This document shows, in pieces, positions 1-6,301 of a stretch of 8,591 bases of DNA. Where the stretch lies: assembly GCA_031384695.1 (NCBI GenBank), contig JANNAV010000303.1, forward strand, positions 1 through 8,591, in the 5' to 3' direction. The position numbers and the translations under genes were made by a program. The notes below the pieces were generated by a model. That model was not told where the DNA came from. It worked only from the letters and a program-made list of their open reading frames with translations, and did not search any database. This DNA comes from JANNAV01 sp031384695. GTDB taxonomy: Bacteria > Pseudomonadota > Alphaproteobacteria > Rhodobacterales > Rhodobacteraceae. Each line of letters starts with the position of its first letter. The stretch's first letter is position 1.

Positions 1-6
1 TGGCGC

Positions 7-822
7 TCAACTGCACCCCAAACCCTGCATCGACACTTCGGCGTTGGTGGCGTCAATCGTGCCGGGATAGCGCGTGCCCACCTCGCCAAGCGTCGCACAG
101 GCCTCGGGCACCTGCCCCAGAACCCCCAAAGCCTGCCCCAGCTTCAACAGCGATATCCCCGCCCGGCTGCCCTCGGGCTTGCCCGAAAACGCCTCCAGAT
201 AGGCCCGCGCCGCGTCCGAGGTTTCGCCCAGCTGGCTCAGCGCCTCGCCACGCTGAAAATGTGCCTCCTGCGTCAGCGGCCCGCCAGGATAGGATTGGGC
301 AAAGGTCGCAAAGAGGTCAGCGGCGCCGCGAAAGTCACCGGAAGCGAGCACCGCCCCGGCCCGGTCAAAATCTGCTTGCTCGCCCATCGCCAACTCGGCC
401 CCACCCGTCTCGGGCACAGTCACCTCCACCGGGGCCACCGCCGCCGCCGCCTCACCACCCAAAGGCACGGTGTCGGGAATATTCGCCACATCGCAGCCCT
501 CAGTCGCCTCACACAGCCGAAACTCCATATCGCCAATCCGGTTGGTGCCATCGCTGACCACCCGGTTCACCTTCAATTCCACTTCTTCGGTTTTCGCGGT
601 CAAACGCACCAACTCGGCCTCGATGGTGTCCAGCCGCTGCAAGGCATCGCCGCCCGCAGCCCCGCTGGTGGCCGCCCCCGAAGATACCAGTTCCGCCTTC
701 AAACCATTGAACTCAGCCATCAAAGCCGAAAGCTCGGCTTTGATATCCGCCAGGGTTTGCGCCCGATCCTGCGCCAGCGACGGCATCGGTAACAGCATGC
801 AACACAGGATCAGCCAGCGCAT
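7..822 (-). CDS. cpoB: CpoB/YbgF, Tol-Pal-associated periplasmic coiled-coil and TPR protein
   Basis: Last gene of the tol-pal cluster, 271 residues. A signal peptide spans residues 1-17, with a hydrophobic LILCCMLL core and a probable cut at SLA/QD. Residues about 20-100 form a broken coiled coil (two heptad-rich stretches around an Ala/Gly/Ser linker at 49-58) ending in RIGDMEFRLCE, the usual YbgF trimerisation region. An Ala/Val/Pro linker (about 115-145) leads to TPR-like helical repeats at about 149-265 (ASGDFRGAADLFATFAQSYP and two further copies). Cys104 and Cys110 flank the end of the coil. In E. coli, CpoB links Tol-driven outer-membrane constriction to septal peptidoglycan synthesis through PBP1B; the same role is inferred here. 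The ATG lies four bases after the pal stop with no strong Shine-Dalgarno, so translation is probably coupled to pal. Family identity is firm; detailed function is transferred from E. coli. Confidence 0.93.
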   Translation of the reverse strand: MRWLILCCMLLPMPSLAQDRAQTLADIKAELSALMAEFNGLKAELVSSGAATSGAAGGDALQRLDTIEAELVRLTAKTEEVELKVNRVVSDGTNRIGDMEFRLCEATEGCDVANIPDTVPLGGEAAAAVAPVEVTVPETGGAELAMGEQADFDRAGAVLASGDFRGAADLFATFAQSYPGGPLTQEAHFQRGEALSQLGETSDAARAYLEAFSGKPEGSRAGISLLKLGQALGVLGQVPEACATLGEVGTRYPGTIDATNAEVSMQGLGCS

Positions 823-826
823 TGTG

Positions 827-1351
827 TCAGGCCCCCGCGCCGATGGAAAGCACCGTCACCGCACGCCGGTTGCGGCTATAGCACGCCTCTTCCGAACAAA
901 CCTCGATCGGCCGTTCCTTGCCATAGGAAATCGTGCGCATCCGCCCCGAAGTAACCCCTTGGCTGATCAGATAATCCTGCACCGCCGCCGCCCGCCGCGC
1001 ACCAAGCGCTATGTTATACTCCCGCGTGCCCTGCTCGTCGGCATGGCCTTCGATGATGATGGCGTAATCGGCGTTGGTCTGCAGCCATTGCGCCTGTCCG
1101 GCCAGAACGCCGCGCGCCTCGGGCGACAGGCTCGATTGATCCACCGCAAACAACACCCGGTCGCCGACCGTCTGGTTGAAATAGGCAATCGAGGCCGGGT
1201 TGCTGGGATCGCCCAACCCCGTGGTATCAATGCCCGAGCCACCGGCACCCCCCGCACCGCCAGCCCCGCCCGCGCCGTAACGGTCGGGGTTCTTGCATGC
1301 GGCGAGGCCAAGCGCTGCGATCAATAGAAGGGCCTTGGGAAGAAGCGTCAT
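827..1351 (-). CDS. pal: Pal, peptidoglycan-associated outer-membrane lipoprotein
   Basis: A 174-residue lipoprotein. The signal peptide ends in the lipobox LAAC, so Cys19 should be acylated; Lys20 follows it, not Asp, which fits outer-membrane sorting. A Gly/Ala-rich flexible linker (residues 26-40) tethers an OmpA-like domain (about 64-171). That domain carries EGHADEQGTREYN (101-113), with Asp105, and the GARRA motif with Arg120, the residues that in this family hold the diaminopimelate peptide of peptidoglycan. TISYGKERP (140-148) and NRRA near the end are also typical. Cys152 and Cys157 could form a disulphide. Pal anchors the outer membrane to the wall and is released and relocated by TolB during division. 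The ATG at 1351 has AAGGA eight bases upstream (1360-1364). Its length and neighbours are standard. Confidence 0.97.
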   Translation of the reverse strand: MTLLPKALLLIAALGLAACKNPDRYGAGGAGGAGGAGGSGIDTTGLGDPSNPASIAYFNQTVGDRVLFAVDQSSLSPEARGVLAGQAQWLQTNADYAIIIEGHADEQGTREYNIALGARRAAAVQDYLISQGVTSGRMRTISYGKERPIEVCSEEACYSRNRRAVTVLSIGAGA

Positions 1352-1359
1352 AGTGTTGG

Positions 1360-1364
1360 TCCTT
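1360..1364 (-). promoter_or_regulatory. Shine-Dalgarno of pal
   Basis: AAGGA on the minus strand, eight bases before the pal ATG (1351-1349). It is one of the clearest ribosome binding sites in the window. Most cistrons here have weak sites and abut or overlap the gene before them, so this supports independent, strong translation of pal. Confidence 0.75.
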
Positions 1365-1390
1365 TTGTTTTTATCGGCTCGATTGCGGCC

Positions 1391-1419
1391 ATCATATCAG
1401 CTTTGCCACGGGCTGGGAA
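1391..1419 (-). promoter_or_regulatory. Candidate internal promoter for pal-cpoB
   Basis: In the 98-base gap between tolB and pal the minus strand reads TTCCCA (1419-1414), a 17-base spacer, then TATGAT (1396-1391). The -10 matches the sigma-70 consensus TATAAT at five of six positions and the -35 matches TTGACA at four of six. Transcription would begin near 1384, giving a leader of roughly 33 bases that includes the strong AAGGA site. An internal promoter would let the abundant lipoprotein Pal be made in excess of the Tol motor. This is pattern matching only. Confidence 0.4.
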
Positions 1420-1431
1420 TCCACCAGCACG
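1409..1431 (-). repeat. Short stem-loop in the tolB-pal gap
   Basis: GCTGG (1412-1416) and CCAGC (1424-1428) are exact inverted copies around a seven-base loop. After one mismatch, two further pairs (1409-1410 with 1430-1431) extend the stem. No T-run follows on the minus strand, so this is not a standard intrinsic terminator. It could stabilise the 3' end of upstream mRNA, weakly attenuate read-through, or be chance. It overlaps the candidate pal -35. Confidence 0.35.
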
Positions 1432-1449
1432 GGCTATATTCGCAGGTTT

Positions 1450-2778
1450 TCAGGGCAAAAGCGGCGACCATGCCGGGTCAGACGCCGGCCCCTCGGTGGT
1501 GATCTGCCGCAGGTTGCGCCCGGTGATATCCACCGACATCAACCCCGATTGGCCACTTGCGCCCGCAGATTCGCGGGTGAACATGATCACCCGGCCATTC
1601 GGCGCCCAGGTCGGGCCCTCATCCAGAAACGAGGCCGTCAGCAGCCGCTCTTCATTACCATCCACCAGCATCACGCCGATATGAAAGCGGCCCTCATTCT
1701 GCTTGGTGAAAGCGATCATGTCGCCGCGCGGGCTCCATACCGGCGTGCCATAGCGCCCCTTGCCGCCCGAAACCCGCCGCGCCTCACCACCGCCCGCACT
1801 CATGATATAGATCTGCTGATTGCCGGACCTATCACTTTCAAACACGATCTGGCTGCCATCGGGGCTGAAACTGGGGGCTGTTTCAATCGAAGGCGCGTTG
1901 GTCAACTGCGTGGTCTGCCCCGAGCCGATGTCCAACAGATAGATATCGCTATTGCCGCCCCGCTCCAGAGAAAACACCACCGTCTGCCCATCGGGCGAGA
2001 ACCTCGGCGCGAATGTCATGGTGCCGTCCTGCTGATCCAGCGCGCGCCGCTCCAGTGATCCCACATCCATCAGCATGATCTGCGGAAAGCCGCTCTCATA
2101 GCTGGTGTAAAGCACCCGGTCACCCGAAGGCGAAAAGCGCGGCGCCAGCACAATCGCCGAACTGTCGGTCATATAGGCCACATTGGCCCCGTCATAATCC
2201 ATCACCGCCAGCCGCTTTTCCCGCGCGTTCTTCGGCCCCGCTTCGGCCACATACACCACCCGGCTGTCGAAATAACCGCCCTCGCCGGTGATCCTTGCGT
2301 ACACCGCATCCGCCACCTTATGCGCCATCCGCCGCCAGCTTTGCGGCGTGCCCGCAAACTGCAACCCCTCGCCCAGTTGCGCTCCCGAAAATACGTCATA
2401 AAGCCGGAACTTTACCACGATCTGATCGCCGCTGGCCGAAACCGCCCCGGTGATCAGCGCCTGCGCGTTGATCGCCTGCCAGTCGCTATAGGCCACCGGC
2501 GCGTCAAAACTGGTGACGGAGCCGATGAACGCATCGCTGGGTATCTGCCGGAACAGCCCGGTGCCCGACAAATCAGACGCCACCACCGCCGCAATATTGC
2601 GCGCAAACTCATCCGCGCCACCGTTTTCCGCGATGAAATCCGGCACCGCATAGGGCATCGGCTCGATCACGCCATCGGTAAAGCGCAGCGTCAACTCGGC
2701 CTGCGCCGCATGCACCAGCCCGACAAAGCCCGCCGCCGCCAAAAAGATCGCGGTCACAAAAGATTGCATTCTGCTCAT
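1450..2778 (-). CDS. tolB: TolB, periplasmic beta-propeller of the Tol-Pal system
   Basis: A 442-residue periplasmic protein. The signal peptide spans residues 1-27, cut at AQA/ELTLRF. The N-terminal domain (about 28-165) starts with the family's VIEPMPYAVPDF. The six-bladed propeller (about 170-442) shows the repeated blade signature F/W-S/A-P-x-G: FSPSG 215, FSPDG 260, FSPDG 304, WSPRG 348, WAPNG 391 and a final WSP at 437. TolB contacts TolA through its N-terminus and Pal through the propeller, transmitting inner-membrane energy to Pal. The frame is open up to an ATG at 2817 that would overlap the tolA stop. I chose the ATG at 2778 because GAGGA lies six bases before it and because it removes a 13-residue, highly basic extension. 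The 2817 start remains possible and would give 455 residues. Confidence 0.95.
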   Translation of the reverse strand: MSRMQSFVTAIFLAAAGFVGLVHAAQAELTLRFTDGVIEPMPYAVPDFIAENGGADEFARNIAAVVASDLSGTGLFRQIPSDAFIGSVTSFDAPVAYSDWQAINAQALITGAVSASGDQIVVKFRLYDVFSGAQLGEGLQFAGTPQSWRRMAHKVADAVYARITGEGGYFDSRVVYVAEAGPKNAREKRLAVMDYDGANVAYMTDSSAIVLAPRFSPSGDRVLYTSYESGFPQIMLMDVGSLERRALDQQDGTMTFAPRFSPDGQTVVFSLERGGNSDIYLLDIGSGQTTQLTNAPSIETAPSFSPDGSQIVFESDRSGNQQIYIMSAGGGEARRVSGGKGRYGTPVWSPRGDMIAFTKQNEGRFHIGVMLVDGNEERLLTASFLDEGPTWAPNGRVIMFTRESAGASGQSGLMSVDITGRNLRQITTEGPASDPAWSPLLP

Positions 2779-2782
2779 TTTT

Positions 2783-2789
2783 CTTCCTC
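2783..2789 (-). promoter_or_regulatory. Shine-Dalgarno deciding the tolB start
   Basis: GAGGAAG on the minus strand, with its GAGGA core six bases upstream of the ATG at 2778. The alternative ATG at 2817 has only AGGGA about ten bases away. This site favours the shorter, 442-residue TolB. Confidence 0.7.
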
Positions 2790-2813
2790 GCTTTGCACGG
2801 GATTGCTGTTTCA

Positions 2814-3947
2814 TCATCGCAAGCGCATCCCTGATGGGTCAAACACCAGGTTCAGCACCTTCCATTCGTCAAACTTATCGGCCGGCAGATCATAGCCCTT
2901 GGAGCCACAGCGGATCAGCGCCCGCCGCCCCGCCTCGAACGCCTGCAACGCCGCCGCCTCTGATCCGCCCTGAAAATCGGTCATCTCGATGGTCCCGTTG
3001 TCAGGTTTGCCGCTTTCCAGCATCTCCACCCGCAACGTCACCGTCACCCGCAACGCCTCGGACGACAACTGCAACACGCTCCAGCATTTGTTGATCGCCA
3101 CCCGCAGCCCCTCAACCTCGCTCGCACTCATCGGCGGCCCCTGCGGCGCATCGCTGCCGCCGGTATCGGCCGCCACATCCTCAACCGCAGGCTCAACCAC
3201 CGCTTCCGCCAAAGCCGCCGCAATCGCGTCCGCCTCAGGATCAGCCGCCACCACCGGGTCTGCCTCCGGTTCCGCCACCGCCACCCGCTCGGGCCGCGAT
3301 TGCGGGCGGCGGCTTGCGGTGGGGGCCAGTTGCGGCGCGTCGGCCTCGGTATCCACCGCTTCGGTCACGATCTGGGTCGTGGCCTCTTCCGGGGCCGCCG
3401 CCGGTTCCACCACCTCGGCCACCGGCAATTCCTCGGCGGGGGTATCCGTCACCTCGGGCGTCGGCACATCTGCGATCTCGGGCGCATCGGTTGCCACGTC
3501 CACCGGCTCGGGCGCCACCCGGTCAATCGGGCGCGGCTTGGGGCGCTTGTCGGCCAGCGGCACCGGCACCGGCTGTTCCGCCTCGGCCACAGGCGCCACC
3601 GGCTCCGGCGCCTCCAGCGGCTGCGGCACCTCCGCCACCGGCAGGGTCGCATCAGGTTCTGGCGCAGGCGCAGGCACAGGCACCACCACCGGCTCAGGTG
3701 CCGGCGCCTCCACCGGCAGTTCCGGCTGCACCGGCTCGGGCACCGCAACCGATGGCTGCACCGGCGCATCGGCGGGCATGGCCGGTGCCGCCGCCACCAT
3801 GGCGGCAAACTCCGCCTCCGAGACCATCGCCACCTGTGCCACCGCAATCGGGGGCAAGTCGGCAGGCGCAAACAGCCAATCCCCCAGGATCACCCAAAGG
3901 ATCAGGCCCAGATGCCCGATACCAGAAAAGAGCGTGCCCCTGTCCAC
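2814..3947 (-). CDS. tolA: TolA, inner-membrane-anchored energy-transducing protein
   Basis: A 377-residue TonB-like protein starting with GTG. Residues 8-26 form the single membrane anchor (ending in LILWVILGDWLF), which in this family includes the conserved Ser-His contact with TolQR (here Ser8 and His12). Residues about 40-275 are low-complexity and rich in Pro, Ala, Val and Glu, broken by two basic islands (KRPKPRP at 134-140 and RRPQSRPER at 213-221). E. coli TolA instead has a long Lys/Ala helix here, so this domain II is probably an extended rod. The C-terminal domain (about 275-377) carries NKCWSV, RRALIRC, GYDLP, EW and VFDPSG. Cys287 and Cys347 probably form the disulphide seen in TolA domain III. 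TolA carries proton-motive energy from TolQR to TolB/Pal. The start lies nine bases after tolR, with no clear Shine-Dalgarno. Confidence 0.92.
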   Translation of the reverse strand: MDRGTLFSGIGHLGLILWVILGDWLFAPADLPPIAVAQVAMVSEAEFAAMVAAAPAMPADAPVQPSVAVPEPVQPELPVEAPAPEPVVVPVPAPAPEPDATLPVAEVPQPLEAPEPVAPVAEAEQPVPVPLADKRPKPRPIDRVAPEPVDVATDAPEIADVPTPEVTDTPAEELPVAEVVEPAAAPEEATTQIVTEAVDTEADAPQLAPTASRRPQSRPERVAVAEPEADPVVAADPEADAIAAALAEAVVEPAVEDVAADTGGSDAPQGPPMSASEVEGLRVAINKCWSVLQLSSEALRVTVTLRVEMLESGKPDNGTIEMTDFQGGSEAAALQAFEAGRRALIRCGSKGYDLPADKFDEWKVLNLVFDPSGMRLR

Positions 3948-3956
3948 CGCGCGCGC

Positions 3957-4430
3957 CTAGTTGCCGCCACCAAAGGTTGGCCCGTCCGTATCCGTGACCA
4001 ACCCGATGTCATTGAACCCGCCCGCGTTCAGCGCGCCCATCAGGGCCGCCACCCGCGCATAGGCAATCGCCCCGTCCGCCCGCACGAACACCTTGTTCGA
4101 GGTGCGCTCGGCGGCAATCGCGCGCAGCTTGGGGATCAACTCGCCGTCCGCCACCTCGGTGTTCTGGATCATCACCAACCCGTCCGCAGTCATGGTGATG
4201 GTCAGCGGCTCCTCCTCCGGCATCGCCATCGCTGATGCCGCCGTCTCGGGCAGCTTTACCGGCACCCCCACCGTCAACAACGGTGCCGCCACCATGAAGA
4301 TAATCAACAGCACCAGCATCACATCCACAAACGGCGTCACGTTGATTTCCGACATCGCCGCCGACGCCCCCCGCCTGCGCCCCCGCCGCCCGCCACCACC
4401 ACCCGATTTCCGCATCACCCCTGCACTCAT
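3957..4430 (-). CDS. tolR: TolR, ExbD-family motor subunit
   Basis: A 157-residue inner-membrane protein of the ExbD/TolR family. After an Arg/Gly-rich cytoplasmic tail (residues 7-21), MSEINVTPFVDVMLVLLIIF begins at 26. It contains the invariant membrane aspartate Asp36, which in this family takes part in proton conduction with TolQ. One transmembrane segment covers about 34-54, followed by VPVKLPE and a periplasmic domain to about 145 that binds peptidoglycan in characterised relatives. TolR dimers sit within a TolQ pentamer and pull on TolA. The ATG lies three bases after the tolQ stop and has no evident Shine-Dalgarno, so coupled translation is likely. The neighbours separate it from ExbD of a TonB system. 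Confidence 0.96.
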   Translation of the reverse strand: MSAGVMRKSGGGGGRRGRRRGASAAMSEINVTPFVDVMLVLLIIFMVAAPLLTVGVPVKLPETAASAMAMPEEEPLTITMTADGLVMIQNTEVADGELIPKLRAIAAERTSNKVFVRADGAIAYARVAALMGALNAGGFNDIGLVTDTDGPTFGGGN

Positions 4431-4433
4431 GGC

Positions 4434-5129
4434 TCAGGCGTCCAACTGGCGCGAAAGGATGGTGGCAAACTCATCGGCAAAGGCCTCATAGCCGCCCAGT
4501 ATCCGCTCGGAATCAGCGTTCAGCTTGTTGTAGAACACCACCGCCGGAATCGCCGCGACAAGGCCGATGCCGGTCGCCAGCAGCGCCTCGGCAATGCCGG
4601 GGGCCACAACGGCAAGATTGGTGTTCTGGCTGATGGCGATCTGCTCGAAACTGTGTTTGATGCCCCAGATGGTGCCAAACAGCCCGATAAAAGGTGCTGT
4701 AGAACCCACAGTCGCGAGGAAACTCAACCCCTTGTTCAGCACCTCGCTTTCGCGCGAAATGGCCACGTCCATCGCCCGGTCGATCCGCGCCTGCGCCCCC
4801 GCGATCAACCCGCCATCCTGTCGGTGACTGCGCCGCCACTCCAGCATGCCTGAGGCAAAGATCTTCTCGCTCGGCCCGTTCGGCGTGGTGCCGATCTTCT
4901 CGAACAACACATCCAGCGGCTCGCCCGACCAGAACGCCCGGTCAAACACCGAAGCCTCCGCCCGCGACGCCCGCACCATAAGATGCTTGCGCACGATGAT
5001 GGCCCAGGACCAGAACGACATGATCATCAGGCCCATCATCACGACCTTCACCGTGATCGTGGCCCGTGCAAAAAGGGCGAACAAAGAGAAATCAATCTCC
5101 TGCGCCAAACCGATGGCTTCCGTTTCCAT
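4434..5129 (-). CDS. tolQ: TolQ, ExbB-family proton-channel subunit
   Basis: First gene of the tol operon proper, 231 residues, close to the 230 of E. coli TolQ. Three transmembrane segments are visible at about 23-45, 136-157 and 173-198. The MotA/TolQ/ExbB signature is clear: VGSTAPFIGLFGTIWGI at 141-157 and PGIAEALLATGIGLVAAIP at 177-195. The large loop between the first two segments is cytoplasmic. TolQ pentamers surround TolR and form the proton-driven motor. The frame stays open upstream to a TTG at 5234, but those 35 codons are Arg/Gln/Lys-rich and unlike TolQ. The ATG at 5129 gives the normal METEAIGLAQEIDFSLF start and has a modest GAGCAGG upstream. The 131-base gap ahead of it holds a candidate promoter. 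Confidence 0.96.
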   Translation of the reverse strand: METEAIGLAQEIDFSLFALFARATITVKVVMMGLMIMSFWSWAIIVRKHLMVRASRAEASVFDRAFWSGEPLDVLFEKIGTTPNGPSEKIFASGMLEWRRSHRQDGGLIAGAQARIDRAMDVAISRESEVLNKGLSFLATVGSTAPFIGLFGTIWGIKHSFEQIAISQNTNLAVVAPGIAEALLATGIGLVAAIPAVVFYNKLNADSERILGGYEAFADEFATILSRQLDA

Positions 5130-5157
5130 TACGCCTGCTCTTATTAACTGCTGCTTC

Positions 5158-5187
5158 GCACGGCTCTGCGGCCGCCTTCTACCGTGC
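5158..5187 (-). repeat. Inverted repeat in the presumed tolQ leader
   Basis: GCACGG (5158-5163) and CCGTGC (5182-5187) are exact six-base inverted copies separated by 18 bases. The loop contains the eight-base palindrome GCGGCCGC. The element lies between the candidate promoter and the tolQ ribosome binding site, so an mRNA from that promoter would carry it as a 5' leader hairpin. No T-run follows, so a terminator is unlikely. Function is unknown. Confidence 0.4.
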
Positions 5188-5202
5188 ACCTTAGCCGGAA
5201 TT

Positions 5203-5231
5203 GAAGCTGATTGCCAACACAACTGTGTCAA
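5203..5231 (-). promoter_or_regulatory. Candidate tolQ promoter
   Basis: The minus strand has a perfect -35 hexamer, TTGACA (5231-5226), in the ybgC-tolQ gap. No good -10 follows: the 17-base spacer gives AGCTTC, and a poor TTCAAT appears at a 20-base spacing. GC-rich alphaproteobacteria often have degenerate -10 elements, so I keep this as the likely tol operon promoter region at modest confidence. The leader to the tolQ ATG would be about 70 bases. Confidence 0.4.
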
Positions 5232-5234
5232 CAA
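5211..5234. repeat. 24-base interrupted palindrome over the tolQ -35
   Basis: The stretch has the symmetric form TTG-N3-ACACA-N2-TGTGT-N3-CAA. Inner half-sites (5217-5221, 5224-5228) and outer triplets (5211-5213, 5232-5234) are all exact inverted matches. It completely covers the TTGACA -35 candidate, which is where a repressor operator would act. No regulator family is assigned. Confidence 0.35.
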
Positions 5235-5260
5235 GCAACATCCCGCCCCATAAATCCGCG

Positions 5261-5662
5261 TTACGCCTCGTCAGGCAACATCAGATGGCGCAATTCCTGC
5301 GGTATCCGCGCCGCCACCCCCTGCACGGTCATGCACACCAGCGTCACCAGGCTGGCAAACAGCTTTTCTTCACCGCGAAAAATATCCTGCCGCAACTCAA
5401 CCCGCGCGCCGCCCAATAGCAAAACCTCGGAACGGATGTCCAGCACGTCATCCATCCGCGCGGGCCGCAGATAATCCGCCTCGACCCGCCGCACAACAAA
5501 CACGATCCCCGCCGCGTCGCGAAGCCGCATCTGATCAAGGCCCAGCCCGCGCACCCATTCGCTGCGCCCGCGCTCGATGAACTTCAGATAATTGGCATAA
5601 TAGACAATGCCCGCCAGATCGATGTCCTCGATGTAAACCCGCACCCTGTGCCGATGGATCAT
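5261..5662 (-). CDS. ybgC: YbgC, hotdog-fold acyl-CoA thioesterase of the Tol-Pal cluster
   Basis: A 133-residue cytoplasmic thioesterase of the 4-hydroxybenzoyl-CoA thioesterase-like hotdog family. The signature EDIDLAGIVYYANYLKFIER (residues 12-31) contains the catalytic Asp15 and the YYANY helix; ADYLRPARMDD and the downstream beta strands complete the fold. YbgC hydrolyses acyl-CoA or acyl-ACP and is usually linked to phospholipid metabolism; it is commonly encoded directly upstream of tolQ, as here. The ATG at 5662 shares one base with the stop of the preceding gene (TGATG), indicating translational coupling. A TTG one codon earlier also opens the frame but is less likely. The site upstream is only a G-run. 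The natural substrate cannot be read from the sequence. Confidence 0.94.
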   Translation of the reverse strand: MIHRHRVRVYIEDIDLAGIVYYANYLKFIERGRSEWVRGLGLDQMRLRDAAGIVFVVRRVEADYLRPARMDDVLDIRSEVLLLGGARVELRQDIFRGEEKLFASLVTLVCMTVQGVAARIPQELRHLMLPDEA

Positions 5663-6294
5663 CAACGCCCCCCCATCATGCGGCCCACACGCGGCACCAA
5701 CCGCAACGCATGGCTGGCATCGTGCGCAACCGCCGGCAGCACAGGGTCATAAGCCGCCCGGATCACCGCCGCGATCTCGGGCCGCAAAATCACCCGCCCC
5801 CCCAGATCGGCCAAAGCCCCGCAATCGGCAAAGGCCGTCTCGGCCCATAGCAGAATGATCTGCACCGCCTGCGCCAATGCTAGCACCTCCGCAGGCACTG
5901 CCTCCAGATGCGCATCCATCCGCAGGAAGACAAACGCCGCCTTGATCGCGCCTGCCGCGTCATGATGGAAAATCCGGTACTGATTGGCGTTCTGTGCGGC
6001 CAACCGCAGGCCCCGCGCGGCCATCCCCGGCAGCATCGCCTCAAGCTGCGGCAGCGCCGCCAACTCCGCCCAATCGCGCAGGAAGAACAGCAGCACATTC
6101 GCGCCCAACTCGTCGTCGGTTGCGGCCATCTTGTGGCCTGCAACCAGCACCACCGCCTCGATCGCGCCCTTGATCACTGCCAGCGTGGCATCCTCTACCC
6201 CGAACACCACCGGCACAACCGGCCTGCCCCAGCGGGCAAACCGGTATTGCCCGTCGCTTTGGGTGAACAGGGCCTGCACCGCCGCCGGCGTCAT
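5662..6294 (-). CDS. Conserved-type hypothetical protein between ruvB and ybgC
   Basis: A 210-residue protein that I cannot assign to a named function. From memory of related genomes, similar proteins occur in this position in Rhodobacterales. It has no signal peptide and no convincing membrane helix, so it is probably cytoplasmic. Stretches that look constrained are FARWGRPVVPVVFGVEDATL (19-38), ANVLLFFLRDW (65-75), NQYRIFH (104-110), FVFLRMD (121-127) and ILRPEIAAVIRAAYDPVLP (169-187). The pattern suggests a mixed alpha/beta globular fold. The ATG at 6294 is seven bases after the ruvB stop; a GAGGG in the end of ruvB lies 11 bases upstream. An in-frame start at 6450 would add 52 Arg/Trp/Gly-rich residues overlapping ruvB and is rejected. 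Its stop overlaps the ybgC start, so it is co-translated with that gene, but this does not prove a shared pathway. Confidence 0.8.
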   Translation of the reverse strand: MTPAAVQALFTQSDGQYRFARWGRPVVPVVFGVEDATLAVIKGAIEAVVLVAGHKMAATDDELGANVLLFFLRDWAELAALPQLEAMLPGMAARGLRLAAQNANQYRIFHHDAAGAIKAAFVFLRMDAHLEAVPAEVLALAQAVQIILLWAETAFADCGALADLGGRVILRPEIAAVIRAAYDPVLPAVAHDASHALRLVPRVGRMMGGR

Positions 6295-6301
6295 CGGCTG
6301 A

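Noticed and set aside
1409..1431. Stem-loop after tolB as a rho-independent terminator
   Set aside because: No T-run follows the stem in the direction of transcription, and the stem is only five perfect base pairs plus two after a mismatch.
2989..3960. Plus-strand open frame of 323 codons opposite tolA
   Set aside because: Its product is almost only Ser, Ala, Thr and Gly, the mirror of the Pro/Ala/Glu-rich tolA linker in GC-rich DNA. It has no domain signature.
5130..5234. N-terminal extension of tolQ from a TTG at 5234
   Set aside because: The added 35 residues do not resemble TolQ and would run over the candidate promoter; the ATG at 5129 gives the standard family length.
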